The position numbers were made by a program, and so were the translations under genes. The notes under the pieces were generated by a model that was given only the letters and a program-made list of their open reading frames with translations, had not been told where the DNA came from and did not search any database. Positions 10,605-22,785 of a DNA stretch of 64,000 nucleotides are shown here, piece after piece (within the stretch, counting starts at the first letter, position 1; each line of letters begins with the position of its first letter). The stretch comes from Sipunculus nudus (lineage: Eukaryota > Annelida > Sipuncula > Golfingiida > Sipunculidae), in contig CM049308.1 in NCBI GenBank assembly GCA_026874595.1, positions 25,592,367 to 25,656,366 on the forward strand, read 5' to 3'.

Positions 10605-10635
10605 GATGACGTCAAACTAACCGTACTTTAGTTAT
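10605..10635 (+). repeat. Right 31-bp inverted end
   Basis: gatgacgtcaaactaaccgt..., complement of 9408-9438. It begins two bases after hammerhead stem I. Confidence 0.85.
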
Positions 10636-10707
10636 TTATTTATAAACGCTCCCACACGGTAGAGCACTATCACCGCGATGTATTGAATTCACGCCATGTG
10701 AACAATA

Positions 10708-10712
<5 letters not shown>

Positions 10713-10755
<43 letters not shown>
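10713..10755. repeat. (TA)n microsatellite
   Basis: Perfect AT-dinucleotide run, about 43 bp. Confidence 0.9.
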
Positions 10756-10759
<4 letters not shown>

Positions 10760-12720
10760 CAATACTGCACAATTGATTTTATGATAAAGATCATAATAGT
10801 ATAGGTGCAATCTTGGCAGCTCAGTGTATGATTGGAGTTTAATTTAGCAGTCTACATGGACTAGACCATTATTTTTACTGGACAACATGCACCTGTACAT
10901 ATAGTAATTTTGGCGGCTGCACATTTTGATTAAGAATTTAAGTGTATCACATCATACACTCGTCGTCTATTCCAGCAAGAACATCTGTTTAATTGCTGTG
11001 TCTAAATTCGTAGTTAAAAAGAAGACAGGTTATTGAATCAATTTGTTGAGCTGCCTAAATATTTAATCATTGAGGGGCTGTGCATTAATGCATCTCCGTC
11101 ACGATAAATCACTCCTTAACAGTACAAATTCAGTTAATGAGGACTTATGAAGATCAGAAGAGTGTTTTATTCGTTTAGAATAAATATGTCTCTATAAAAA
11201 TAAAAGTCAGTATCATTATCGATTTGCGTTGTTTAGACCAATTTTTACATTCAACGTTGTTTAGACATATGAGGAAATGTCCGACTGAGTTAACTTTATA
11301 TGTTTATGATTATGAAGTTATGTAAGTGAATGTTAATGTGCTAAAGTTGTATTATAATGCTGAAACTGGCATTTTAGTGCAAGTCTAAAGTTCTGTGGAA
11401 GCAAACACGACATATCTATCAGGAAAAGGGGGCTTTGTCTTTAATAAATATGAAACGATTTAACAGTACTCACATGCAAAGTATTTGAAAGCAGAGCTTT
11501 CGTCTGGTCTCTACCTGAATGGCGTGAACAAGGCCAGGGGAAATCCTTTGTCATAAGTTTACCTACACATTTTGTTGTTCAGAGGTGCTCGTCAATGTTG
11601 GATTCCTAAACCTAAAAACCTTTAGGGTGAATTTCAGAGAGTGTCTGGAGATACAGATAACGCATATATTGGATTTGGAATATATTTGGTCGATTTTGTT
11701 ATTCAGACATAAACTTTCAACCTTTAATTTATTTATAGACATCTTTTTTTGCGATTAAATCATTTCATGACGATATTTGTTACCTGATACGAGAAATAGA
11801 ATGGCCTGTGAAATTGATTAAACCGCAGGCTTGCATATAATATAGAAAAATTAATCATGTATCTGTGGTATTTATTTTTACATTCCCAAAATAACAAAGA
11901 AAACAGGTCTGAAGTTAAAGAGTTATGGGATGCAGGAATAATAGAGGAATAAGGAATGTAGGCTTATATTCTACAAGACATGATCTCTAGATGAAATAAT
12001 GAATAACACCACATTTATTAAGCCATTTGTAGAAAACCACTATATAAACAAGAGAGTTTGCTGCATAACAAAAATGCTAGACAGATTTATTGTAAAAAGT
12101 ACTACAATATTCCAAGAAGACTAAAAGGCAGAATATATTGAATCATCTGCAATTAAATCTTGGAGATTTAGAACGCATATTATCCGGCTCATAAATAAAC
12201 ATGACTGGATAATTGCAGACTGATAACGTTTATATTTTGCCATGGCGTTTAAGCATATAACATGACTATATGCGAAGTCTGAATCCCAAATTAAAGTCAA
12301 CTACAATGACCGCAAAGACAGTTATCAATAATTCCTAATAGACTATACTCTCCAACTTTGACAAAAGATATAAGGAAATTTTAATATAATCAAATTAATA
12401 AAATTCACTGTGCTGGCCCAGAAGTTTACATTTTGAATTTGCAATAATTTACAGAGATCAGCTGCAATGAATAAAAAGAACAAATATAAATATCAACGTT
12501 AGGTTGATCTTGATCGGAAATATGGTTTATCGGTCATATTTAGTTCAAACACCAGGAACTGCTAAGGCAACTATCCGTTATTATAAACATTCAAAACTTT
12601 CCTAAAAACTTAATCACAAACTCAACAATAGTAAACAAGAAAAATATTTGCACATTTTGTCCGTTAATACACTTAATATCTTGGTTTAATGTTTGCATGT
12701 AGCTTTCCTAGTCCCGAAAT
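10756..12720. other. AT-rich intergenic DNA, nothing recognised
   Basis: Nearly 2 kb of AT-rich sequence without coding-like frames, recognised repeats or RNA genes. Confidence 0.4.
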
Positions 12721-12730
12721 CGGGAAAAGG

Positions 12731-12744
12731 TGGTCACGTGACCA
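12731..12744. promoter_or_regulatory. 14-bp E-box palindrome
   Basis: Perfect palindrome TGGTCACGTGACCA containing TCACGTGA, the core bound by bHLH-zip factors such as USF/TFE3 in other animals. It sits 9 bp after a second dyad (TCCCGA-aa-TCGGGA, 12711-12724). No gene start was found nearby, so function is unproven. Confidence 0.3.
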
Positions 12745-12939
12745 TTCTACATTTTTTGGGCTACAGTTGTTTATTAGAACAATGTAAATGGTAATGATAG
12801 AAAGAACACTTCTTTTACTTTCTTTTGGTATATTATTTACTATATTTCATTAAATCATAGTTAATTTTTCCTTCCCTACCCCTCTCAATTTTCATGCGAA
12901 AAGAGGGTACCGTGATACGCAAGGCGCAGATGGTTTTCA

Positions 12940-13140
12940 GGCTCTAAAATTTATCTCGTAGGTTCTTAAAGAGGGCAACCCCTCTGAAATCATCCGTTTT
13001 GGTGTAATCTACCCATATACAAAATTTGGTGCTTTTATCCGGTCTGTAACGATATGGCCAAAATCTGACGCTAAGCCACCGGACTACAAAGCTTGCATCC
13101 ACACCTTTGTAGAAAATTTTCACAGTCATCTGAAAATTTC
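12940..13140 (-). repeat. Inverted copy of the 390-bp repeat
   Basis: The complement of about 13020-13060 matches 7665-7705 closely (tatcgttaca..ccggataaaagcaccaaatt). The copy is partial. Confidence 0.5.
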
Positions 13141-13430
13141 GACATTAAGATTTGAGCTTTGTACATTCATACCCACTATGATGAAGGGTTGTGCAAATAT
13201 TTTCTTCCAGATATTTGACTGAAATTCTTTAGATGAATCAGACCAGTTTGCAGGGTCCACCCACTACATGTGCTGAAACACCTCTGCATTAAAAGAGAAA
13301 AACCGTGTGTGTATGCATGTCACCAGCTTTGGGACAACTTCTGCTTTCAATTTGTTTACACATATGCTGTTTGAGTTGGTCATATTGTTTTATGACAATT
13401 CAGAATACTCCCTATTTTCTTCTCCACGTC

Positions 13431-13871
13431 TCATATGGCCTGGTTTGGCTGTTGTCTGAGTGTGACAAGTTGTTTCTCATTTTCAGCAGGGGTTTCATGG
13501 ACCTTTTTAAATCTCTTAAACACATCATCAATTGACAGTTTCAGATTACTAGCATCTGCATCACCACATTTTTCTATATTTTGAAGGACAACGCACAGAT
13601 CACAGATATACTGGAGTTTCATTCCTTATGACTTGAACAAATATCAACTCTGATGATGTTTTTCTTGCTTGGATCCATCAGATAAGATTGAAAATGCTGT
13701 TGATGCTCCTAGAATTTCGGCATTTTTTTCTCGAATTAAATCAGCGATGACATGTACGAGCTCTCTGGCCCCTTTTGGTTCATCTTTGCCTTCTATTAAG
13801 CACACCCCATTAGCCTTTTGTTCCATCACCATTTGGCGAAAGGCAGAGAATGCCTGGCCTGTTGTGGCCAA
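13431..13871 (-). pseudogene. hAT/ZNF862-like protein fragment
   Basis: Two minus-strand frames. The frame 13871-13644 reads ATTGQAFSAFRQMV ... HVIADLIREKNAEILGASTAFSILSDGS. This resembles the region of hAT-derived, ZNF862/C17orf113-like proteins that precedes the first catalytic Asp (the ..FSILLDGST.. motif). The frame 13622-13431 (LCVVLQNIEKCGDADASNLK) may be a later piece of the same gene. Upstream, about 13950-13880 shows another coding-like frame (LRTKARDAYIKIKDRH) that does not join in phase. Decayed or multi-exon; similarity is from memory and moderate. Confidence 0.4.
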
Positions 13872-14305
13872 GATGTATGCCGATCTTTAATTTTTATGTA
13901 TGCATCCCTAGCTTTGGTGCGTAGTGCCGAATTTATACAGGGCTGCTGCTGGGAAAAAGAGACTGAAAGTGTGACTTCAGGCTTGGCCTCTCAAGAAACT
14001 GACTGGCTAGGAGTGTTTTTTCCCCCAAAAGTTTCTGATATTCCATACCAGCGGAATGTCCCTGGAATAGATAAAATATAGAAAACAAAATAATTACGTT
14101 TGGTTCTTTAATATTATTGAGACATATGGAATATACAAGCTGACTAATGAATCTAAAAATCAGTACTTTTTAAGCTACAAGGAACTTCAACTTTACGATT
14201 ATCTAACTTATTAAATCTTTATATTTAGTCAGTACCTATTTAGTCTGTCTATAAATCTAGTGAACAGTGCTGTTGTTTGACCTGTCACTAATGATATTAT
14301 ACATA

Positions 14306-14540
14306 TTATACTTTTTGCTTATTTATATCATTATATTGATGTGCTATAGATAGGGAAGTTTTATCTGAATAATTATTGATTTTATTACAGTAATGTATAA
14401 TAAATTTCCCAGGTAAGATATTTGTACGTCTCATCTCTCGCATTGATTTCTCCGTTGCTTCGTTATTTTTTTCCACCGTCTTACACCAAAGGAAAATGAG
14501 GCATTCCTTGAGCAGCACGCGTATTATGTAAGCAGGTGCT
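14306..14540 (-). other. Possible exon or ORF, unknown
   Basis: After a plausible acceptor at about 14549 (minus ...ttacttgcag) the frame reads through a Lys-rich stretch (EKNNEATEKSMREMRRTN). No family is recognised; it lies upstream of and in the same direction as the hAT-like fragment and could be an upstream exon of it. Confidence 0.2.
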
Positions 14541-15029
14541 GCCAGTCTGCAAGTAAAAGATGCTATTAATTATAATACATCAAAAACTACACATTGGTAA
14601 ATAAACATAAGAATGATATAAAATGACCCAACATGTATATTTATTATAAATTCTTGTGCTTTTGCAATGTCCGTAGTGTTTATTGGTTTGTCTATATATG
14701 GACTTGTAAAGTTATTAATATTGTAAAGCAGGCTGTGTTTACCATATTTATATTGATTTTTTTCATTGCTTACTATTAAGTGATAATGCAAGTTATCCTG
14801 AAATGCGTCCAGTTGCTTTGCCAAAGACTTGTTCCATTTCATCACACTGCACAGAAACAAATGATAAATTTTGTTTTTCAAGTTAAACTCCATTTGGACT
14901 AAATAGTTGACTCGTGTTGTAATTACCAGCTTATGTTGAAGAGACTGGTGAATGTGATTCAGTTCCGTAGCAACAGAGGCGTAAGTCACATCAGATGTAT
15001 TAATCTGTATCCCTGGTCTTCATATAAAT

Positions 15030-15565
15030 CGGTATATGGTCCTGTCACCTTGACCTTTGATCTTGTGATGTTGAAATAAATATGGTTCTTCTCCAATTGT
15101 TAGGTGAATCATAATTGAAATCTGATAGGTTTAACATGAAACTTTGCTTTAAATGCAGACAAAAGGTTTTTTTATCAAGAAGCAGGTTGTTTGACCTTGA
15201 CCTTTTACCTTGCAGACTCAAAACACATAAAGTATTATTCTCCTATTGGAGCCATATGTGAAGATGAAGGGATTTGATGAACACTTAAGGTTTTGGACAA
15301 GTCCACTAGCTTTTTAAAATGTTTGTCCAGTGACCTCGGCGTCAGACCTGGTGACCTTAACATCTACAAATTTGTTTCACTTTGGGCAGGGTAAGCCATA
15401 TTTGGAAAATGGTATTTTTGGGATGAACAGTTTAGTTTACAATGCATCCTCTTCTTTTTAAAGAAGTGGGTCCTGTTAAGTTTTCAACCAGAAACCAATT
15501 TGCGGATGAATGGATAAGCATAAGGGTGATTTTTATATTGCCTTTTCAAGCGGGGCCCTAATAAT
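15030..15565 (+). mobile_element. Pearl-like element, 'GGGGCCCTAATAA' end family
   Basis: Starts in caccttgacctttgatcttg and ends in ttcaagcggggccctaataa. The same end occurs at about 41323-41340 and 60076-60093, each preceded by gatgga-rich sequence and a gtgattaatatagggca-like segment. The internal sequence carries repeated 'tgaccttgacctt' motifs. Non-coding. Confidence 0.5.
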
Positions 15566-15711
15566 TTGATGACTGGATATCAGATATGCTAACTAAAAGC
15601 TGAATACAAGACTGGCAGCTAACAGTTTCAATTCAAAAGAATATAATGAAATCACCTGACAAGGCAAGTTGTGAATATCTTCAGTGTTTATTTTAAATGT
15701 TTATTAATTAT

Positions 15712-15836
15712 TCATGCTTGCTTCCGTAGCGGATCAGTAAGTTCCTCGGGATCGTTCAGTTCACATTGATTGTCATCATCACCGAATCTGTCGAACATCT
15801 CGTCCCCGGAGTCCGAATAAAGAAATAATTCCGTGG
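15712..15836 (-). other. Short acidic ORF or terminal exon
   Basis: The minus-strand frame from about 15836 to TGA at 15712-15714 reads LYSDSGDEMFDRFGDDDNQC..., strongly acidic and coding-like in composition, about 38 residues. The upstream edge adjoins a degraded copy of the right-end hairpin repeat (15837-15870). It may be a leftover exon cut by an element insertion. No family is recognised. Confidence 0.25.
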
Positions 15837-15870
15837 CTCAGATGACTCAGTCAGTTTAGTTAAATACAAG

Positions 15871-17060
15871 CTAGAGCTAAATATTGATATTACTCAATCT
15901 GATGAGAAAATTCAACTGATAATGTTTGTAGGTTATGATGCAAGGATACTTTTTTTTGTTCACAATACACCAGTTGTCACCAAATCTGTAATTTTCAGTA
16001 AGCTTGAAGTCGAGCAGAGTTTTCAATTTAATACATTTTGTTTAAACTTGAACGTTTTAGGAGTCCAGAGACTGACATATGTTGTGTTCCTGAGACTTAA
16101 ACAACAAAGTGCATGTGAATCTCTACTTATGAGAATCAAAACTATTCTCTATACAAATTATGTTGCTATTTTAATTTCGGTTTAATATGACAGCTTGCTT
16201 TTTTGTAAAATGTGCCATTGATAGTAATATTCTCACACTGAATTATATCAGAGTTGTTTCTCAGATCAGGAATGTCCTTGAATGCTGACTGTATGTAATC
16301 TCTATATAGATCACAATGGAATGAAACGGCCGAAGTGTAGACAGTGGGGATCGGAAAAGTGATCCTGAACTGTATAAAGCTGAAGCAGCTGATGCCTTTT
16401 AGCCAATGACTAGGTAAAATTAATGTTTTTTTTTTATTTTATTTTTCCAAGCGCGCACTTTTCTTACAATAGGAATGCTTGCTCTCGAAGCGCAAAATAC
16501 AAAGAAGGATTAGGGGTCCTCACTTCATTGTCAATTCAGGTTAATGTGCCAGAAAATGGTGTTTTTTCATGTAGCCAGTCTCATCTCAATGTATTATTCT
16601 ATTTGATCAAACATCACTGCAACTTGCTCTTCATGTAGAACTGGAACACACAGTAGTTCTACAATCTGCCGAAGCAAGAGTACGAGCTCTCAAACCTTGT
16701 AATTCTAATCATCAAGTGTTGTCACTGTAAGCAAGGGGAGGAGTCGAAGAAGTACCCATATCTGTACTGCATGCCCACTAACTGCCTTGTTACTTTGTGT
16801 GTATATAGGTTTATTTGACAAATCAATCAGGTTTATTTAACACTTGACCTACTTTTTGGGCCACCATCAGGTTTATTTGACAATTTAGTTCATTAATTTA
16901 CCTGTAAAAGGTAAATAGGGACAGCGGGGTTAATTTATTTATATTTTTATTTATTAAAATTTTTATTCATGTATTTTATTAAAATTTTTATTTATGTATT
17001 TTATTTATATTTTATTTTACATCTATTTTTATATTATTATTTCATTCATGCATGCATACA
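15871..17060. other. No supported gene; low-complexity AT tract
   Basis: ORFs here (for example 15922-16185 and 16423-16638) show no family signal. 16915-17060 is a degenerate ATTTTATT-rich low-complexity run with ATTCATGCATGCATACAT at its end. Confidence 0.4.
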
Positions 17061-17064
17061 TCAT

Positions 17065-17520
17065 TCATTCTAAAAACATGATTACACATGGAATGGGATA
17101 AAAGTCTGTAGGTGGGCTGATTACTACGCATGGTGGTGCTGTTGGTGTGATGCGCCGAAGGGGTCCTTGTTCCCCCCGCAGGATGCAGTCCACTTTAACC
17201 TCCTTGACACTTGGCTTGGCTTGGTCGAGGAGAAAGTCCAGGACTTCGTTTACTTCGGGATCCTCCGTGAGGCTGTTTGGAGGATCCACCTTGACTGCTT
17301 GAAGCTTGTGCTTCAGCGTCTTGGTTTGCCACCACAATTGCACTCGCTTTAGTAGGCCCATGCTGCATTTGTAGTTGCTGGCTAGAATAGCTGGCGTACC
17401 CTGGTTACCATCGGGAAGGTTAAGATGTGTGTATCGGGACATGGACGCTGGCCCATTAAGTATTGGGATGCCAAAATGGCTAAAGGGTGGACAGGGTTTA
17501 GTTTTCAAGCCATGGACCAA
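17065..17520 (-). CDS. Unrecognised 151-residue ORF
   Basis: A longer than expected minus-strand open frame in AT-rich DNA, with balanced composition: a central EDPEVNEVLDFLLDQ stretch and KEVKVDCILRGEQG. No known motif, signal peptide or membrane segment is seen. The surrounding GC content is higher than its flanks. It could be an exon or transposon remnant. Confidence 0.25.
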   Translation of the reverse strand: MVHGLKTKPCPPFSHFGIPILNGPASMSRYTHLNLPDGNQGTPAILASNYKCSMGLLKRVQLWWQTKTLKHKLQAVKVDPPNSLTEDPEVNEVLDFLLDQAKPSVKEVKVDCILRGEQGPLRRITPTAPPCVVISPPTDFYPIPCVIMFLE

Positions 17521-18260
17521 TCAGTATTAAGCTATCAATCTGGAACTTCCCCATTCACAATGCACTCGTCCTCAAGGTTATTGAAATTCAATCATGCTAG
17601 AACATCATCACGTGTACCAGAAACCTCATTCAAATATACACGTGTACCTTTTTAATCTCCAAAAAATCACATAACACCCATAGAAATTTAAATGAATTTT
17701 AATTGTTAACCCATAGAATATTTTTTTGCTTGTATTCTATCTTATTTTTATAATTATTGCATCAATACTATTATTTAAAATGAAAGGTATATCCACCGGA
17801 AGTGATCTTCTTATTCTTAAAACGTGGGAACTGAAACATGTTCTACCGGAACCTGAGATATAAAAACGTTAACTGTAACGGAAGTGGTTCAGAAATTGCT
17901 TATTTTAATAGCTTTACATTACAAACCCTATACTAAACCCTACTACAAGGCCTGCAGCTTGTAGAATGCTATTAAAACAGAGGCAAGAGCCGGCAAGAAG
18001 GCAAAATTTAGGACAACTGACAAACAGACAGACATATTGACAAAATGACACAAATCGATATTATGAAACATGGAGGACTATATCTTCCATGTTAAGTAAT
18101 TAAGGTTACATGGACTCAGTGTATTCTGTTCATTGTTTGTGTGCTTGTATTTATCTAACTATATTAATACATATGTATTTTATGCTACTGATATGTGAAG
18201 TGTTTGACATGTAGTGTCAATGTTTGTATTGTGTTTGTGGTTGAAATTAAAAAAAAAAAA
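17521..18260. other. No gene recognised
   Basis: AT-rich sequence; 18000-18050 has a short acagacagaca stretch like the microsatellites at element ends, then poly-A at about 18248-18262. Confidence 0.35.
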
Positions 18261-18269
18261 AATAGATCA

Positions 18270-19700
18270 CTGATGGTCATGATTTTTTTGCATACATATT
18301 GATCATGAGATGTTCCATCAGTTCCTGCAGACTGGTGGCGCCACCTGTATTTTTCGATTTTTTACGAATTGTTTTCTCTATTCTTGAGACCTTTTAAAAC
18401 GTGAACAAACAGGGCACAAACAGGGCACAATTCGTCAAGACTGGACCTAGAATCTTCATTCTTGACATTCTGAGAGACCCATGAAAAGTCTCCATGGAAA
18501 CCAGATATTAGGTCTCTGTTGCCCATATCCTTTGAGCTATGGGGCCTCAAAGTACCCCCAGAATAGTCAAAAATTTCACACAAAACCTTTAATATCTCAT
18601 TGACTACATCACTGATGGTCATGGTTTTTGGCATACATATTAATCATGAGATGCTGCATCTGTTCCTGCAGACTGGTGGCGCCACCTGTATTTTTCGATT
18701 TTTTAAAGATTTTGTTTTCTCTATTTTTGAGACCTTTTAAATGTGAACATCTGTTAACAGGGCACAAATCATAAAGACTGTACCTAGAATCTCCATTCTT
18801 GACACAGTGAGAGACCTATGAAAAGTCTCCATGGATACCTGTAATAAGGTCTCTGTTACCCATATCCTTTGAGCTGTGGGGCTCCCAATTACCCCCCCCC
18901 CCCCCAGAATAATGGAAAATTTGATAAAAACAAACTGCCACATCGCAATAACTACAACACTGATGGTCATGATTTTTGGCATACACATTGATCAAGAGGT
19001 GTTCCATCCGTTTCTGCAGACTGGTGGCACCACCTGTATTTGTACGGGTTTTTTTTACGATTTTTTCTCTATTTTTGAGACCTTTAAAGATATGAACATC
19101 TGTTAACAGGGCACAAATCATAACAACTGGACCTAGAATCTTCATTCTTGACACACAGGGAGACCCATGAAAAGTCTCCATGGAAACCTGAAATTAGGTC
19201 TCTGTTACCCATATCCTTTGAGCTGTATGGCTCCAAAACACCCCCCAGAATAATGAAAAATTTGATACAAAAACTGCAGTATCTCAATAACTACAACACT
19301 GATGGCCATGATTTTTTGCATACATATTGATCATGAGGTGTTCCATCAGGTTCTGCAGACTGGGTGCGCCACCTATAATTTTTTACAATTTTTAAGAGTT
19401 TTTTTCTCTATTTTTTTAGACCTTTAAAGATATGGTTATTTGTCAACAGGGTACAAATCGTAACAACTGGACCTAGAATCTTCATTCTTGTTAGCAAGGA
19501 GGCCCATAAAAAGTGTCTGTGGAAACCTGAAATTAGATCTCTGTTTCCCATATCCTTCGAGCTATAGGACTCCGAAGTATATCTCAGAATAATAGAAAAT
19601 TTGATACAAAAGCTGAAGTATCTGACCAACTAATGCAGAGATCAGCATGATTCTTGGCATGGATATTGACCATTAAGTGTTTTTATTAGTTTCTGCAGAC
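18270..19700 (-). repeat. ~341-bp monomer array (four units, inverted)
   Basis: The marker ctgcaga(c)tgg recurs at about 18325, 18666, 19014, 19353 and 19693 (339-348 bp spacing). Each unit contains a GGTGGCGCCACC palindrome or variant, a 'ggacctagaatcttcattcttg' segment, 'ctctgttacccatatccttt' and 'actgatggtcatgat'. It is the complement of the array at 53400-57800. Many apparent ORFs on both strands come from this periodicity and are not genes. Confidence 0.85.
18892..18905. repeat. Poly-C run (14)
   Basis: It lies where other monomers have five or six C ('taccccccagaataa'), so it is a local expansion inside one unit. Confidence 0.9.
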
Positions 19701-19717
19701 TGGTATTTTTGTATGGC

Positions 19718-20890
19718 AAAAACGAAGTTTTGCGGATACTGTGTTTTTGACGGGGTTCCGCCGCCGCCGCCGCGAGAACTCCTCTGAGACTACAAGAACG
19801 ATTTTTCCGAAACTTACACCAATTATCGGGTCACATGTGAACTGGTGCCTAACCAATTTGCGTTGACCTTTGACCTTTCCTATCTGCCCAGGGTCCATTT
19901 GTGCGTCTGTTTCCACACATAAACCCTCATACCTCGGGAACCGTAGGACCGATCAGGAATTTTTTTTTTATACAAATGTAGCCCTTAAATAACTTTATAA
20001 CATACACAAAAATGGTGGCGCCATCTGCAACCATGTTTGCACAGCGTCCGTCTGTTTAACTGCGGTGGGATAATATCATATCTCATATCTCGGCAGTGGT
20101 TTGACATATCTGCCTAAAATTTTGCAGTTTTATACATCCATGACAGCTTTCTTGATTTTATGACAGGTGGCGCCACCTACATTCTAGTTTACGCTGCTGA
20201 CATCCAAGCTCAAATCTCGGGAACCGTTTGACCGATTGGGCCAAAATTTTGCATGTATATGGACCTAACATAGGTCTTTATCATACAAAAAACTGGAGGG
20301 GCCACCTGCAACCATTTTTGTACAGCGTCTTTCTGTTTGTCTGCCGTGGGCTAAAATCACTCATATCTCTGTAGTTGTTTGAAATAACTGCCTAACATTT
20401 TGCAGGTTTATACATCCTGGACAGCTTTCTTGATTTTATGACAGGTGGCGCCACCTACATTCTAGTTTATGCTGCAGACATCCAGGCTCATATCTCGGGA
20501 ACCATTTGACCGATTGGGCCAAAATTGTGCATGTGTTTAGATCTCACATAGGTCTTTATCATAAACAAAACTGGTAGGGCCGCCTGCAACCATTTTTGCA
20601 CAGCGTCTGTCTGTTTGTCTGCCGTGGGCTAAAATCACTCATATACATGTAGTGGTTTGACTTTCCTTCTTAAATATCGCATTTGTATACAACTTGGACA
20701 GCTTTCTGGATTTGTGGTGGGTGGTACAACCTACACACACATTTAGGCTGCAGACATCCATGCTTATATGCCACACACCTCACTCTATTTCCCCATGCCA
20801 CTCAATCCATGCCTCACTTCACCAATTCCACTCTGATTTTGGCGGATACACGTATTCGCTTGTTGACTATCCGTATTCTAGTTTTTAAAG
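19718..20890 (+). mobile_element. Nested element with GCGGATA ends
   Basis: Starts in caaaaacgaagttttgcggatac, then a (CCG)n-rich segment (ccgccgccgccgccgcgag), then three core units of about 285 bp (GGTGGCGCCACC at about 20165 and 20450, degenerate at about 20725). It ends in ttttggcggatacacgtattcg...tattctagtttt. The same left end occurs at 49956, and the same right end, inverted, at 42549-42640. It lies between the 341-bp array and that family's left end at about 21046-21065, so it is inserted in, or composite with, that element. Confidence 0.6.
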
Positions 20891-21036
20891 TTTACGCATT
20901 TTTTCTTTATTTTTGATAGATATAAATACAGACACAATCTTTGCCTGTTGGTTAATCTGTTTGATGCTTCAGTTGAATGGGTATACACTACCGTTATGAT
21001 GATAAAATTTCCTTTTGCGAATCTCTTCCCAGTCAG

Positions 21037-21065
21037 CTGAGCGTCGTGACCCATGGGTCACTTGT
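21037..21065 (-). repeat. Left end of the AGCTGA family (inverted)
   Basis: cagctgagcgtc followed by a perfect 16-bp palindrome GTGACCCATGGGTCAC (21046-21061). Its complement matches the left end at 53224 and related ends at 46786, 51791, 58937 and 61622. Confidence 0.6.
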
Positions 21066-21069
21066 TTTT

Positions 21070-22785
21070 TTTCTCTGGGTACTACTGATTTAATTTTCAC
21101 AGCATGTAAATGTAAATATTTTTATTTGTTTAAATCTGAAATTTGAAAATAAAAGCTTGTAAATAAGGCTAGTTATTGATTTTTTTCTTGAAACTCTATT
21201 GTAGTTATTTGCTTTGTCCTGATGATGGCAGCCCTTCCTCATCACTGGTCCCCCTCCCCCGGCAAACCCAACCCTCCAAGTGTTATGCAGTAAGTGTTAT
21301 TGTATTGACTGTATCTCCTTAATTGTAGTGCCGTTTCCATTCCAATAACCAAAAACTTTTCTTGAAAAAGTAATTCAAGGTGAAATCCAGAAGATTCCAT
21401 GTTGTGTTAATGTAGCATTTTAAAATAAATAAGTTTTCTTTTAAATGATTTTAACAAATATAATTAAACCCATCAGTATGCATAAATATACATTTGTATG
21501 CACGATGTGGTGTTATCGGACAAGATTGACGTTTATGGTGATGCAATTTTGAATTATGAAGCAACTTTAATATTCAGATATATATGTTACTAGCTGATAA
21601 ACCCAGTATACCGGGCTTAATACCAGGGTTTGGGAGATACATTAACTGATATGTGGAATGTTTGCTCATTTTTTATTCTAAAAGTTAACAGAAAATATAC
21701 GTTTTTCAAGGGAAATTGTCTCAAAAAGATATGTGTAAATACTTTTTACATTTATTTTGTGGGGCTGTCCTCGTGACAAGAAATTCGTACCCCGGTATGG
21801 TTACCTTGAAGACCTGGTAAGTGATGATGTTCACACTGCGAACCGGAATGGGACGCGGGAGCATTCAGTTTTCGATGATGTTTAACTGGATTCTATCGTA
21901 TGACGTATAAAATTGGGTTGATGTGAGGAACACATGAAAGATTTATTAAATGTACGTTGCAAGGTCACTCCTAAAGTAGCGGGAATCTTACGCTTCTACA
22001 GAAGCTACCGATGCTTATGATATAGGATGGAGGCCTATAGGTAAAGCGTTGTGTAAGGAGCGTAGTTGCAAGGAAACTGTTCCTGAAGAAAGAAAGAGAA
22101 ATATGCATACCTCGTAATTATCTGAAGCGGACCCAACGGGACTCCATGCAGAGGGTCCGTATCCCATTTCTGCCACCGGAACTTTTTTTTTCTCATCGTA
22201 TCAGACAGTTTTTGAGGCCTGAAACCCCTGAAACCACACCACTACCCATCCCACCCCACCCCACCCCACGTCTGTTCCTGAAATTGGGACCATGAATAAG
22301 GTTTTGTAATTAATCCTCCTGAGTTGAACTCACTATTTTATAGAGCAAGATGTATGTTTTTCTCTTTTAATGACCACACACGTGGGTGAGAGCCTCGTTC
22401 ACATGTAAAGCCCGACAGGCCCAAATCCCTCACTGAAAGCAAGCGTTATTCATATGAACAATAGTAGTGTTCGAGGTTGAGTTACCACGATGCACGCAAT
22501 CCGGTCATTGCCGAAGGCAGTTCGGCTGTGCTCAGTCTAACCTCCGCGCAAGTCAGTAAAAACGGAAAAATCACTCCATATTATATGTACATTAAAAATT
22601 ATTTATTCTCATATGGCCTATGTCACCGCGGGGATAATTATCTTTAAAATAATGTATGGCACAGTATTGTACACAACGCGGTTTTTGAGAATATTGCGAA
22701 CAGACGTGAACCGAATTCCTTTTATAAGTATTAGATATTGGAAATGTATAGAAATATTAACTTATAGGACGACGGACAAAGAGTG
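21070..22785. other. No supported gene
   Basis: Contains a C-rich CCCCA microsatellite at about 22240-22268, a higher-GC patch at 21775-22150 and isolated short ORFs without family signal. No tRNA A/B boxes are convincing. Confidence 0.35.

Larger units (their letters stand above)
9408..10635 (+). mobile_element. Penelope-like element fragment with inverted ends
   Basis: A 1,228-bp unit bounded by 31-bp inverted repeats with one mismatch: 9408-9438 (ataactaaagtacggttagt...) and 10605-10635 (its complement). Between them are a GIY-YIG-type ORF (9491-10228), a non-coding stretch, and a hammerhead ribozyme motif (10540-10603) next to the right end. Penelope-like elements are known to carry GIY-YIG endonucleases, hammerheads in their pseudo-LTRs, and terminal repeats in direct or inverted orientation. 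The reverse-transcriptase domain is absent, so this is a 5'-truncated or deletion-derived copy. TA microsatellites flank both sides, which may be insertion targets and obscure any target duplication. Confidence 0.75.

Noticed and set aside
14570..14989. 139-residue minus-strand ORF
   Set aside because: Very AT-rich, Asn/Ile/Tyr-heavy translation with no motif; length is compatible with chance at this base composition.
22440..22520. Possible tRNA B-box (gttcgaggttgag)
   Set aside because: No matching A-box or acceptor stem at the right distance.
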